In this document: positions 1 to 11,168 of the stretch, piece by piece | Layout of the letters: each line of letters begins with the position of its first letter | Numbering within the stretch: the first letter of the stretch is position 1 | NCBI RefSeq assembly: GCF_963169125.1 | Contig: NC_084798.1 | Location: 169,723,980 to 169,787,979, forward strand | Source: Humulus lupulus | Lineage: Eukaryota > Streptophyta > Magnoliopsida > Rosales > Cannabaceae | Reading direction: 5' to 3' | DNA: 64,000 nt | The notes under the pieces: model-generated | What the model was told of the DNA's origin: nothing | What the model saw: only the letters and a program-made list of their open reading frames with translations | Databases searched by the model: none | Position numbers and translations under genes: made by a program

Positions 1-2286
1 ATTAAGTTAAAGATAAGTTCTTTACATGGGATCCCAAAAAACATTAGTTTAAAAGTCTATTACAAAACTCAGATTACACATTAAGCCGTCCTAAGCGGAA
101 AAAGTTGGGTTTAACCCTAGTTCCTCTGAGCATCTCGGCCGTGGTGGTCGAGCGGACTGCATATGTACATATCACTGCTAATGCCCTCCGACTCATGGCT
201 AGTTGAGCTTTTCTTTACCTTTACCTGCACCACAAAGCACCTGTGAGCCAGAAGACTCAGCAAGAAAACCTAATTAATAGTTATGTGAATAAACAACCAT
301 CAAACAGTAATAATTGATTCCAGTGCATTCATTAAATTCAATTGGAGACCATAGAGTCACACAAGTGCATGTTGCACTTCCTTTCAAGTTGTTGGCATCC
401 GAGCCAGTCAAGTGCATGTAGCACTCCCAGTGTGGCCCAGCCATGGTGGCCTGCACTCCATGTGCTTTATGCCAATCTTAGCTTATAAACTAAGTTCCTT
501 ATGCCCTTGACTTATAAGTCAAGCCACCACGTGCCTCCAACTTATAAGTTGAAGCCTTGGAATTTTCAACCATTGAGAATCTCCTAGAGCCCATCATATT
601 CTCAACTAATAAGTCAATCCGCATTTAGCATTCTAACAGTACCCTAGTTTATAAACTAAGCCTCATAGCCATAACAGATAGCCACATGTTTCATATAGCA
701 TACTTAACAGATAATCACACAATGCATTATAATACATTCACTCAACAGTCATAAGCATAATCATAATTATGCACGTTACTGCATACCTAATCAGACATTC
801 GCAACATAATTATAATCATGTTCATCACCTTAATTAAGCTCTAATCATGCATTCACATAACAGGTGCAGTTTTCTTACCTTTGATCCGTATGCGGGTTAC
901 TAGCGACAACCCTCCGAGCACGATCCCCGATTCAAGCCCTTAGCGAAAACCTAGTCACAACCGCGCTAAAAAAGTTCCCATCAATAACAGGTAAATAACA
1001 ACTTTCAGACCAATTCTTAGCCTTCGGGACATCGAATTCCACTTAACAAGGAAGTAGGATCGATCTCGAGCCCAAACAGTTAAGTTCCCATTCTAAAAAT
1101 CCCATTATGGTCAATTTTCCCCTTAAGAGCCGCGACCCCTCACAGCCGAGCCGCAGCCCGCCTTTGATTCCAGAGGCTCGGCCTCTCTGAAAACCAACGC
1201 GCGCCGCGGCACGCCCCTGAGGCGCCGCGGCCCGCCCCTGCATTCGAGCCCTGCGGGCCTAAAATCCCCTTCGCAGGCCGCAGCTCATCACCACGAACCC
1301 ATAATTTTCTGGGTTTTTCCTGCAACCAAACCCAACCAAACTCATCCAATTTCCTCCCACTCCTCCAATTCAATTCCCAAACTTATATAATCATTCTCAC
1401 CAATCAAACCCAACCAATTATCATAGTGAAACACATCAAATTTACCCAAATCTATCCCTTCAATTATCAAGCATGCATAATCATATCTTCTCTAAATATT
1501 CAGCAAAGCTAACCAAGAAATTTCAGTTCAGAACCCTTACCTTAACTGTGATAAAACCCTTGAACCTAGCCTCTGATTTTCCCCCAAGCCTAACACCTTG
1601 CTTTCCCAAGCTTTACTCCTCAATTTTCCAAAAATACCTCCTCAAGCTTCTATGGCACGTAGAGAACGTGAGAGAGAGAAAGGACAGCTGCTGAATTCTT
1701 TGTTTCCCTTTTGTTCCTTAACCTTCTCAGCAATCCCAGCCCACTCAAACACTAAACTTAGCCCAAAATGACCATTCTGCCCCTTGCCCTTATCTTATTC
1801 ATCAAGTGTTCACAAGGGCAATTTTGTCCTTTGCTTTAAATCCCGCTATCCACAATTTGCACTCTATAATTCTCGCTACTCCTGATATTCTCACACAATT
1901 ACCAATAAATTCCCATTACCCACTAATTCCCGGTAATGTACTAAATTACTAGAATACCCCTAAGCTCACCCTGAGCCGGGTATCAAGACCCCGTTGTGAA
2001 TTTTTCGCTAACTTGCTCATCAGGACCGCCTCTTGTTGAGTAACCCAAATATATCAACATAATAATGTGATCTCAATCACGCAAACACATATTCACGTTT
2101 ATACCCCTAACGGGTCAAATTACCAACATACCCTTCTTATAGGAAACGGGCCCACATACACATATTTAATATCTTTAAAATACAAACATGATTATATTGT
2201 AATATAATTCACATATTAACTCAATTATCGCCTCCCGGCCCCCTAATCCAGGCACTAAGCCCAATTAGGAAATTTGGGATGTTACA
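1..2286 (-). repeat. Tekay/Del-like Ty3 LTR, incomplete at the window edge
   Basis: Read on the minus strand this begins TGTAACATCCC at 2286, a start typical of plant Tekay/Del chromovirus LTRs. The left part resembles the 3' portion of such LTRs as I remember them (a GCACC..GTGAGCC..CAGCAAGAAAA stretch near 230-270). There is no coding content; the short GC-rich open frames near 1040-1370 are not gene-like. The right edge cuts cleanly into the Tat gag/protease region next door, after the pentamer GTATC (2287-2291). The element's body should therefore lie to the left of the window. The family name is inferred from terminal sequence only. Confidence 0.6.
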
Positions 2287-4497
2287 GTATCGCTCCCTTG
2301 CCTTCCCACTATCTCCTGCAAGGAGTGGGCCACCACAGATGGTCAGCAATGTACCTGCCACAGGAGCCGGCTGTAAAGGTGGCGAGCGTTGGCATACAGG
2401 CGCCTGCTCGTTGCCTCCTTGAGCCTCTCGCTGAGAACCTCCCATGGCCCGTATGTATCTCCTCAGGTGTCCTTGTTTGATAAGGAACTCAATCTCATCT
2501 TTCAGCTTGTTACACTCATTAGTGTCATGACCATAGTCGTTGTGGAAACTACAAAACTTTTTGTATCTCTCTTGGAGACATCCTTCCTTATAGGCACTGG
2601 TCGCTTGTAAGGGACATTGGAATTGGTTGCCTGGTACACCTCCGCACTGCTTTCGATAAGGGTCATATAGTTGGTGAACATTGGCTCGTACCTATTGCCC
2701 TTAGGGCGCTTATTTTCGGACGTCGACGGCTCATTTTTTGCCCTAATTCCACTATTTTTATCGTTCCTGTTTCCATTGGGTTTATCCGACCCGTTGGTGG
2801 CTTTAGCGGAATCTTCCTTTGGTCCCTTGTCTTTCGCAGGCGATTTCCCTTCATTGGCAATCACATCCTCGAGCTTAATGTACCGGTCTGCTCGATCAAG
2901 GAATTCCTGAGTACTCTTTACCCCATTCTTCCTTAAACTGTTCCAGAGGGGAGAGTTGCGCCTCACTCCAACAGTAAGGGCCATCATTTTCCCTCCATCG
3001 CCCACTGTTTTAGCCCTCGCTGCTGCTCGCATAAAGTGCTAGACATATTCCTTTAAGGATTCTCCCTCCTTCTGGCGTATTTGGACCAGCTTATTGGCCT
3101 TAGTCGGGTGCACACGACCAGTGTAGAATTGCCCGTAGAATTCCTTCATGAACATTTCCCATGATAGTATGCTAGCAAGAGGGAATTTAAAAAACCACTC
3201 CTGAGCGGTGTCAGACAGGGTGGCCGGAAAGATCCTATAGCGACCATCATCCGACACCTTCTGGATGTCCATCTGTTTCTCAAACTTGTTCACGTGAGAT
3301 ACTGGGTCCCCATATCAGTCGAAATTGGGCAGTACTGGCATCTTGAATTTGCTGGGGGTTTCTGCCACAACTATTCTTTGTATAAATGGAGTGCCTCTTC
3401 TCTGATCATACTCGATGTGGGATGTCCGGCTCCCTACCAGCTGCTGGACAGCCTGGTTTAATGCATCGATCTGGGCTTGCACGACATCTAGGATTGGTGG
3501 AATGACTGGTGCCGGAGGTGCGTACTCATCGTGCCTTTCGCGTCTGTCATTGAGCACGTCCCTTAGGTCATCATCTCTGTGCCTTTCCTCGCTAGTGCAC
3601 AACCGATCAAAGATGTTATGTTGCCTGGGTTGCCCCCCAGCGTTCTGGCTCACAGGTGTATTTTCTCTTGGTGGGGGATTCCTTTCCCCACCTCTTTCTC
3701 CTTGACCTCAACCAACATTCCCTCTGCCGGAATCAACTTCATTATAGTCATGGCTGTCTCTGAAATGCGACTGACTATGGGGCGATCGATTGGTTGCACT
3801 GTTCCCTCCTTTAGCTGGCACCCCCTGAGCGTCACGGGGAGCCTGCGTTGGTCGGTGGGTCCTCGGGCATTATTATGTCGTGGGGGTCCCCTGACCGCAG
3901 AGCCTGATTCGGCGTGCCTTCTGTTAGCAGAAGGATGTTGCCCCCTGCTCGATGGATTTGGCTCCTCAGCCGTTGGGCGTCTAGGGCTTCGGGGAGGCTG
4001 CCCGACTCTTTTCTGCCTTTGACGCTAGGGATTATCTCGACCAGCACTAGAACGTGGTTGCTGCTCAGGATCCTAAAATAGGATATCCTGTTGAGCAGCA
4101 GGTGGTTGCTTCAGCCTTTGAGGGCTCGCCGGCTGAAGCGGAGGACTTGGGTTTGGGGCCTGTTGTAGTGGTGCACTTGGTGACTGATCCGGTGAGAAGT
4201 CAGCGCAGCTTGCCCCCAGGCCAACTGAATTGCTGCTTCTAGGGCGGTCGTGGCATCTCTTTGCCGGCGGTCCATGTCCGCCTGCCGCTCATTCAACGTC
4301 TCAACCGCATTCTCTTGATTGGCCCTCAGACTGGCCAACTCTTCTTGCAACACACTTAGTGTTGTCCTCAGGGTTTCAGAGTCCATTTCCTCCTCTTCAA
4401 AATCTAACTGTGGTTCATCTTCAGCTACATTTGGTGGATGAGGCTGGGTGGATGCAGCGCCTGAAGTCTGCCCCGTCTTCTTGGATGTTTTAGCCAT
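2287..4497 (-). pseudogene. gag: Tat gag pseudogene
   Basis: The start codon at 4497 opens a frame beginning MAKTSKKTGQ, followed by an acidic and then coiled-coil-like stretch (DFEEEEMDSETL...LQEELASLRANQ). Conserved gag core residues lie at 3039-3293 (minus), around RIFPATLSDTAQEWFFKFP. The distal part at 2502-3032 is basic and ends near 2440 in a leucine/arginine stretch leading toward protease. The frame is broken into at least five pieces, so no full protein can be made. In related elements this product forms the virus-like particle. No zinc knuckle survives intact here. The 3' end is lost at the Tekay LTR junction. Confidence 0.8.
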
Positions 4498-4525
4498 TTG
4501 ATTTTTTTTTAAGTCTTGAGTTCAA

Positions 4526-4546
4526 CTCTCAAGGAAAGTACCAAAA
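4526..4546 (-). promoter_or_regulatory. Primer-binding site of the truncated Tat element
   Basis: Directly inside the LTR, the minus strand reads TTTTGGTACTTTCCTTGAGAG. The same site, with small changes, follows the 5' LTR of both other Tat elements (9021 and 42106). This is where a tRNA would prime minus-strand DNA synthesis. I did not assign the tRNA. Confidence 0.6.
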
Positions 4547-5157
4547 TGTTGACCCTCAAATTGGTCAACGACACGGAGTCAGATAAACTATATAAAATGA
4601 GATAAAAACAAGAAGAAATTCAAATGGAAGGCAAACGACACAAACAATTTATAGTGGTTCGGCCTCAAATTGATGTTAATGACCTACGTCCACTTTGTGT
4701 TCTTATTGATGTTGAATCCCAACACTGTGATCAATGAACTAGGGTTCACGAGTTTCACATGCCTTGGGAAGATTACAACTTTGGTAAATAATCACACTAT
4801 ATTTTTCTCTCAGAGTACAAAGACCAAAAGTTCCAAAAAGTCCTATTCCTTGAGTCATTTGATTCTTATTTATAGGCTCAAGAAGATTACATGGGCCGAT
4901 GGGCCTTAATTACCATTAAGACTCACATATCTAAGTAATAAAAGAAATTATAATTAATGCAAATATTACTAGATTGCACATCCAAAAGGAAGTAAATGAA
5001 AGTATGCGACTAGGCTGGTTGCACATAAACGTGATGCTTAATAAATCAATGACTTTCTCGTCGATGGTCAAACATGATTCATTCACTTAAAGTTGTCACA
5101 TGCCTGCCACGTGTAGGTCAATCCTGCCACGTCATCAGGAGCCATTTTTGGGTAACA
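4547..5157 (-). repeat. 5' LTR of the truncated Tat element (611 bp)
   Basis: On the minus strand it runs from TGTTACCCAAAAATGG (5157) to ...GGGTCAACA (4547). It is the same family as the LTRs at 8383-9020, 25248-25867 and 63408-64000: all share the CCTGATGA-TGGCAGGATTG type start and the GTGTCGTTGACCAA end. A TATA-like CCTATAAATAAG equivalent lies near 4870-4880. The matching 3' LTR is not in the window. Confidence 0.85.
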
Positions 5158-6549
5158 ATATGTTTATGTGTTGATGGGATCTAGTAAATTTATATATATA
5201 TATAAATAATTTATATATGTTTATATATATAAATTTATACATACGCATAGGATTATTATATAGAGAAGAGATGAAGTTTGGGCATGCGCGTATTTGGAAT
5301 TCAGAGTCAGAAACCACCAATTTTTCCCTTTTGTTGATACCTTATAATTCTAACAAGTTTTGCAGATGTTTTTTATTCTTTATTTGTTCAATATAATTTG
5401 ATTTGATTTGATTTAATTAAGATCATAATTTTTTTGTGGTCTGCTCGTGTGCTACTTGTCATTTTATTATTCTTTATTTACTAATGTTGCATAGTGTAAT
5501 ATTAGTCTAAGAGCATGAACCTTGCTCATATATATATATATATATATATAATTGCCAGTTTGGTGTAGATTTACATCACTTACACCACCATCACTACAAA
5601 TTGCCTTCTCCTAACTTTCTTTTAACAAAGTAATCTTTTTTTTTCTTAAGTCAACTAATAGCCGTAATGTTTTATAGGTGTCTCTACTCTTTTAAAAATA
5701 AAATAAAATAAAAAGCTTGCTTTCTTTTCTCACAATATTTCGTGAATATTATTAATGATAATATCTTTTTTAATAATATCCACATATCAACCATTAACAT
5801 ATTAGAGTACAAAAAAGAATTTAATTTTTAAATACCACAATTCCATCTTGATCTTATTTTGTTTTCGAGAGATGATGTCCTCACTTTTCCAGTATCTGTA
5901 AGTAAATTAATTTTTAAAAATAAATAAAACATAATTTATAATTAATTTTATTTCATAAATATTGATTGACAATAAATAAAATTTTGTGATCATAAACATA
6001 TTTTAATAGTATAGTACAAATCTTGTTACAAAGAGAAGATCTGACTTCGAATCCCTTTTTCTCTAATGTAAAAAAAATCAATATATAAAATTCTAAAATT
6101 TATAACCATTTCTATAGTTTCTTAATTTTAGATTAGTTAGAGCACTCTCATCAGATGTAAAATAAAAAAATATGTATATTATAAAGAATTTGTGATAAAA
6201 TAGAACTGCAACAGATCGTTCATTTTACGTAGGCTTTAGAGAAAATTATTGTAGATGTCCTACATTTATGACATAATGTAGATATTGTAAAGCATATATT
6301 AATAATTTCTCATTCCTTTATTTTTTTCCTCCCTCTTTCCCTCGCTTCCTCTGAAGCTGGCGCCAAATACAGAAGCACTTCTCCGAAGCTAGCAAGGGAA
6401 CTCCATTTAGGATAAGCAAGCGAAGGAGCTCTATCCAAGTAACCATTCTGCTCTTGGGCTTTATTCCCTTATAAAACAAACTATGACAGACAAGACATGT
6501 AATGTGATTTTATATTGTCAATAAAAAAAGTAAAATATTATTTAGTTTA
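5158..6549. other. AT-rich spacer without recognisable genes
   Basis: No coding frame of note and no LTR match to the rest of the window. It holds (TA)n runs near 5190-5230 and 5528-5551, short TTTGA repeats near 5400, and a stretch near 6130-6300 (opening TTAGAGCACTCTCATC) that has the feel of a degraded MITE, though I could not find matching terminal inverted repeats. Confidence 0.6.
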
Positions 6550-7585
6550 TGTTAGAGAATATATTTTTATACTCAATGGAAATATAGAAAAACCAAAATA
6601 CAACTCTATGCAAAAATACAATAGACAAGATAATATTGATTAAAGAGATATTACAACTCAATTGCTCAAAATACAAGTAAATAGAATGATGTAGAAGAAG
6701 ATGATTACAAACTCAAAACAATAATAATACAAGTAAATAAGATCAACAAGATCAAAAGAATGAAAATAAAACCAATAAAATGAACAAATTCTCACACAAC
6801 CAAAATGTAGAGTAGTGGGGATCACCAACTTGAACAAGGTTCAAAATATTTGTCCAAAAGCTTATTTCCCCCTATTCTCTAAGCACTAAGGGATCTCTCT
6901 AGGAAATAGCTATCTGGAATTATCAAGCCTCTTTGGTGTATTTTACAGCCAAGTGCTTTGTGGATGGAAAAATTGTGTGTCTTACAAGTGAGCATTATGC
7001 TCCTATATAGAGTTTGAGGTACCATTTGAATTTCAAATTCTACCAACCCTATAGCTGTTACCAATGTTTAATTGGATTTTATGGAATTAAAATAGAGATT
7101 TGAGAGTTATTTGGGTTTTTGGAGCCGTTCAACAAAATTGGAAAAAACCAAAAAATTGGTCAGAAAAACCCTTGTGGTCGCGGCCAGGGACATCAGTGGC
7201 CGCGACCACCAACATTTTGTGGCCACGACCACTGACCAATTTCAGTACATGAATTTGTGCTATTTTTCCAAACGGTTCAAAACCCTCCCAATTGATTTTG
7301 TAACCCCCAAAACACATTATTGGGGTTAAAATCATATCTCTGACAACCATTTCACATATGACTTTAAGAAATTCAGCTCAATATTGTGTAACAATAAATT
7401 TACACAATAAAGGGTAATATTTGAAACTTACAAATTTGTAGCTAAATTTGTAACACCAAATATGTTACATATTTTGATATTTCTCATATATCTAAATATT
7501 GTAACTCTCTATTATATGTTATAATATGTGACACTCTTTGTCACATTTATTTAATCTAAAACATTATATTATAAAATATATAACA
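6550..7585 (-). repeat. 3' LTR of the non-coding host element (1036 bp)
   Basis: It matches the split right LTR (27542-28539 plus 42998-43101) over its length with scattered substitutions. It contains a perfect 13-bp inverted repeat at 7174-7186/7197-7209. The minus-strand CTATATAGGAGCATAATG near 7000 is the degraded equivalent of the CTATAAATAGGAGC TATA box in the right copy. Confidence 0.85.
7174..7209. repeat. Perfect hairpin in the LTR, left copy
   Basis: The 13-bp arms GTGGTCGCGGCCA and TGGCCGCGACCAC are perfect reverse complements around a 10-bp loop (GGGACATCAG). The region is GC-rich within an AT-rich LTR. The right LTR has an equally perfect hairpin at 28175-28210 with different arm bases. 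Confidence 0.85.
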
Positions 7586-8382
7586 TTCCCCCACTAGATT
7601 AAATAGTTATCTATTGTAACACTTATTTAATCAATCATTATATTTGAAATATAACATATCCCCCACTTGATTAAATAAGAACTCTCTCTTATAGGAGTCA
7701 TTGCACTGGTGCATAAAATAAAGTGTTTTTCAACTTGAACTTTACTATAGTGCAATTATCACAAAATTTGTTGAACATTTGGTTGCACTAGGCATTGAAC
7801 CATCTTTTCATGATAACAAATCAGTGACAACACACACACCTTTGCGATGTTCACTTGAGACCTCTATGTCTCGCTTTGCACCGTTAATGGCCATGTGCAC
7901 TTTCCATTCATGGACGTTCTTGAGAATACTCTCAATTCTCATGAGAGGCAACACCACCCCTAGGTCCATATAGGTAGAATTCTTATAGTATTTTGTTACA
8001 AAAAATACTTGTCTTCACAAGACTGAATTCTATTAAAAATCCTTCTAGTTTTAACCCTCAACTTGGTAGCTCATAAGTACTCAACATCTCAGATGGGACT
8101 TGTTTTGAGTACAACTAATATTCACTTGATTGACTTGTTGTTACCTATCGAACCTAATACTAGTTTAGTTACTAGTATTAAGATAGGTTACCATCAACCG
8201 TGAATCTCTTTAGGGAGTCTAAGTCCCATCCCTTGAGATGTAGAAATGATTCCATTTGAATCATTTCTTTTCTCATGTATGCATACTTTAAACACTCTCT
8301 TTATTTTATTCAAACTTTGTTGCTAGCCGTAGTTTGATTAAAATAGTTACCCCTTTAAAATAATGATTTTGACCATAGTCAA
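7586..8382 (-). other. Host-element interior, left part, with polypurine tract
   Basis: Next to the 3' LTR the minus strand reads AGTGGGGGAA, a polypurine tract priming plus-strand synthesis. A second tract, AAGTGGGGGATATGTTATATTT, lies about 75 bp further in (near 7660), so the junction looks partly duplicated. The rest is non-coding. A large imperfect palindrome lies at 8144-8187. The last five bases, GTCAA (8378-8382), are the target duplication of the Tat insertion. Confidence 0.7.
8144..8187. repeat. Long inverted repeat in the host-element interior
   Basis: The arms TAATACTAGT (8155-8164) and ACTAGTATTA (8171-8180) are perfect reverse complements around a 6-base loop. The outer segments CCTATC (8144-8149) and GATAGG (8182-8187) also pair. 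RNA from either strand could fold into a hairpin. Function unknown. Confidence 0.8.
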
Positions 8383-9020
8383 TGTTTACCCAAAAACGGA
8401 CTACCTGATGATGTGGCAGGATTGGTCTACACGTGGGAGACACGTGGCATTTTTAAGTGAGTGTATCCTGCTTGGTCACCGACCAGAAGATTACTGGCTT
8501 ATCAAGCATCATACTTATGGGAGACCAGCCTGGTCGCATATATTCATTTATTTCCTTCAGATATGCAATCTTGTAATTATGCATTAATTGTAATTTCCCT
8601 TATTATTTAAATACGCAAGTATTAATTGTAATTAAGGCCCATTGGCCCATGTAGACCTCCTTGAGCCTATAAATAAGAATCAAAGGGCTCAAGGGAGAGG
8701 AATTTTGGACTTTTCGAATATTTGGCTTGAGAACGCTTGAGCTAAGAGATTCTGAGAAAACTAGTGTTGTTATTCATCATAATTGTATTTTATCTGAGAG
8801 CTAGTGAAACTCGTGAACCCTAGTTCATTGATCACTGTTCTTGGAATACTACATCAATAAGAACACTAAGTGGACGTAGGTCATTACCATTCTATTGGGG
8901 CCGAACCACTATAAATCGTGTGTGTCGTTTATTCTCTCATCTTGATTTTTTTTTCTCACTTTCATTTTATTTTACATCATTTATCTGACTCCGTGTCGTT
9001 GACCAATTCGAGGGTCAACA
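8383..9020 (+). repeat. 5' LTR (638 bp) of the plus-strand Tat element
   Basis: Starts TGTTTACCCAAAAACGG and ends GAGGGTCAACA. A TATA box (CCTATAAATAAG, 8666-8677) marks the promoter. The 3' partner is 25248-25867. Confidence 0.92.
8666..8677 (+). promoter_or_regulatory. LTR TATA box
   Basis: CCTATAAATAAG sits mid-LTR and upstream of gag. The equivalent box in the 3' LTR is at 25513-25524. Inferred to drive the genomic transcript. Confidence 0.6.
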
Positions 9021-9041
9021 TTTTGGTGCTTTCATTGAGAG
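9021..9041 (+). promoter_or_regulatory. Primer-binding site
   Basis: TTTTGGTGCTTTCATTGAGAG follows the LTR end directly. It is identical to the site beside the 5' LTR of the minus-strand Tat element (42086-42106) and has two base changes from that at 4526-4546. Confidence 0.65.
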
Positions 9042-9069
9042 ACGAATTCAAGACTGTCAAGAAAATCAA

Positions 9070-11167
9070 ATGGCGAGAACATCTAGAAAGACGGGATAGA
9101 CTTCTGGTGCTGCATCCACCAAGCCTCCTCCACAAAATGTGGCTGAAGATGAACCATAGTTGGATTTCGAAGAGGAGGAAATGGATTCTGAAACCTTGAG
9201 GACAATACTGATTGCATTGCAAGAGGAGTTGGCCAATATGAGGGCCAATCAGGAGAATGTGGCTAAGACGATGGCGTTACAACAAGGGGAAATTGACCGT
9301 CAATGTCAAGAGTTGAATGAGCGACAGGCTGACATGGACTGCCGACAATGAGATGCCACCGCCGCCCTGGAGGCAGCCATTCAGTTGGCATGGGGACAAC
9401 CTGCGCCAACTTCTCAACTAGATCAACCACCAAGTGCACCACCACAACAAGGCCCAAACCCAAGTCATCCACCTCAACCGGCAAGTCCTCTAAGGCTGGA
9501 GCAACCTCCTACTACTCAGCAGGATATTCCATTCCAAGATCCTGAGCAGAAGCTACCTTCTCGTTCTGGTTGAGATAATATCCAGCATCAAAGGCAGAAT
9601 AGGACCGAGCAGTCTCCCCGAAGCCCTAGATGCCAAACTACTGAGGAACCAAATCCACCGAGCAGGGGACATCGTCCTTCTGCTAACATAATGCATGTCG
9701 AGTCAGGCTCTACGGTCAGGGGCCCCCCACGACATAATAATGCCCAGGGACCCACTGACCAACGTAGATCTCCCCCTGGCGCTCGGGAGGTACTAGCAAG
9801 AGGAGGAAATAGTGCGATCAAGAGGTTGCGCCATAGCCGCTCACTTTTTAGGGATGACCATGATTGCAATGAGGCTGGTTCTGGCAGAGGAAACTCTGGT
9901 CGAGGGAAAGGAGAGAAAGATGGAGAAAGGAACCCCCCCACCACGAGAAAATAGGCCTGCGAGCCAGAATGCTGGGGGGCAGCCTAGGCAACATAACGTC
10001 TTTGATCGATTAGGAGTTAGCGAACAAAGGCATAGAGATGATGACTTGAGGGATGTGCTCAATGATAGGCGTGAAAGGCACGATGAGTATGCTCCTCCAA
10101 CACCGGTCACCCTAGTGATACCAGACGCAGTGCAGGCTTAGATCGATGTGCTGAATCAGGCCGTTCAGCAGTTGGTGGGGAGCCGAACATCCCACATCGA
10201 GTATGATCGGAGAAGAGGCACTCCATTCATACAAAGAATAACGATGGCAGAAACCCCAAAGCAAATTCAAGATTCCAGTATTGCCCAACTTTGATGGATA
10301 TGGGGACCCAGTGTCTTATGTGAATAAATTTGAGATAAAAATGGACATCCAAAAGGTGTCAGATGATGCTCGCTGCAGAATCTTTCCGGCCACCTTATTC
10401 GATACTGCTAAGGAATGGTTTTTTAAATTCACTCCTGCTAGCATAGTGTCATGGGAGATGTTCATAAATGATTTCTACGGGCAATTCTATGCTAGTCGTG
10501 TACACCCGAATGAAGCCAACTAACTGGTCGAGATACGCCAGGAGGGAGAGTCCTTAAGGGAATATGTCCAGCGTTTTATGCGAGTAGCTACTAGAGCTAA
10601 GACGGTTGGCGATGAGGGGAAAATGATGGCACTTACTGCTGGAGTGCGGCGCCACTCACCCCTATGGAACAATTTAAGGAAGAATTGGGTGAAGAGTACC
10701 CAAGAATTCTTGCATCGAGCAGACAGGCACATCAAGCTCGAAGAGACGATTGCTAACGAAGGGAAGTTGCCTACAGGAGACAAGGGACCAAAGGAAGATC
10801 CTGCTAAAGCCGCCAACGGGTCAGATAAACCCAATGGCAACGCCAAAAACAACGGGAAAAATGGTGGAAAAAGGGCGAACAACGAGCCTTCGACGTCTGA
10901 GAATAAGCGCCCTAAGCGTAACAGGTATGGACCAAGATTCACCAACTACACAACCCTCGTCGAAAGCAGAGCGGAGGTGTACCGGGCGACCATCACCAAT
11001 GTCCCTTACAAGCGGCCAGCACCAATAAGGAAGGATATCTCCAAGAGAGATACAACAAAGTTTTGTCGTTTCCACAACGACTATGATCATGACACCAATG
11101 AGTGCAACCAGCGAAAAGATGAAATTGAGTTCCTTATCAGACAAGGACACTTGAGGAGATATGTATG
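9070..11167 (+). pseudogene. gag: Tat gag pseudogene
   Basis: Begins ATG at 9070 (MARTSRKTG, then a stop) and continues through the acidic DFEEEEMDSETL region, a proline/glutamine-rich linker (9380-9570), a basic region, and the gag core at 10281-10523 (RIFPATLFDTAKEWFFKF). The C-terminal part (10578-11166) keeps a CRFHNDYDHDTNEC motif, the modified zinc-knuckle-like segment seen before protease in Tat elements, then IEFLIRQGHLRRYV. Several stops and frame changes (for example near 9095, 9158, 9350, 9571 and 10141) disable it. An in-frame TGA (11166-11168) separates it from the protease region, where the truncated relative at 2287-4497 has a sense codon (CGG). Confidence 0.85.
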
Positions 11168-11168
11168 A

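Larger units (their letters stand above)
2287..5157 (-). mobile_element. Truncated Tat-lineage Ty3/gypsy element (5' LTR plus gag)
   Basis: A minus-strand element whose 5' LTR is 4547-5157, followed by a primer-binding site and a decayed gag. It stops at 2287, in the segment between gag and protease, where the Tekay-like LTR begins. The plus-strand element at 8383-25867 is a close relative: its gag starts with nearly the same residues, and at the matching spot (about 11330) its sequence runs on uninterrupted. The missing half was probably displaced beyond the left window edge by the Tekay insertion. Confidence 0.85.

Noticed and set aside
1043..1373. GC-rich open frames in the Tekay-like LTR
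   Set aside because: No start context or domain; a GC-rich LTR segment explains them.
6130..6300. MITE starting TTAGAGCACTCTCATC
   Set aside because: No matching terminal inverted repeat or target duplication found.
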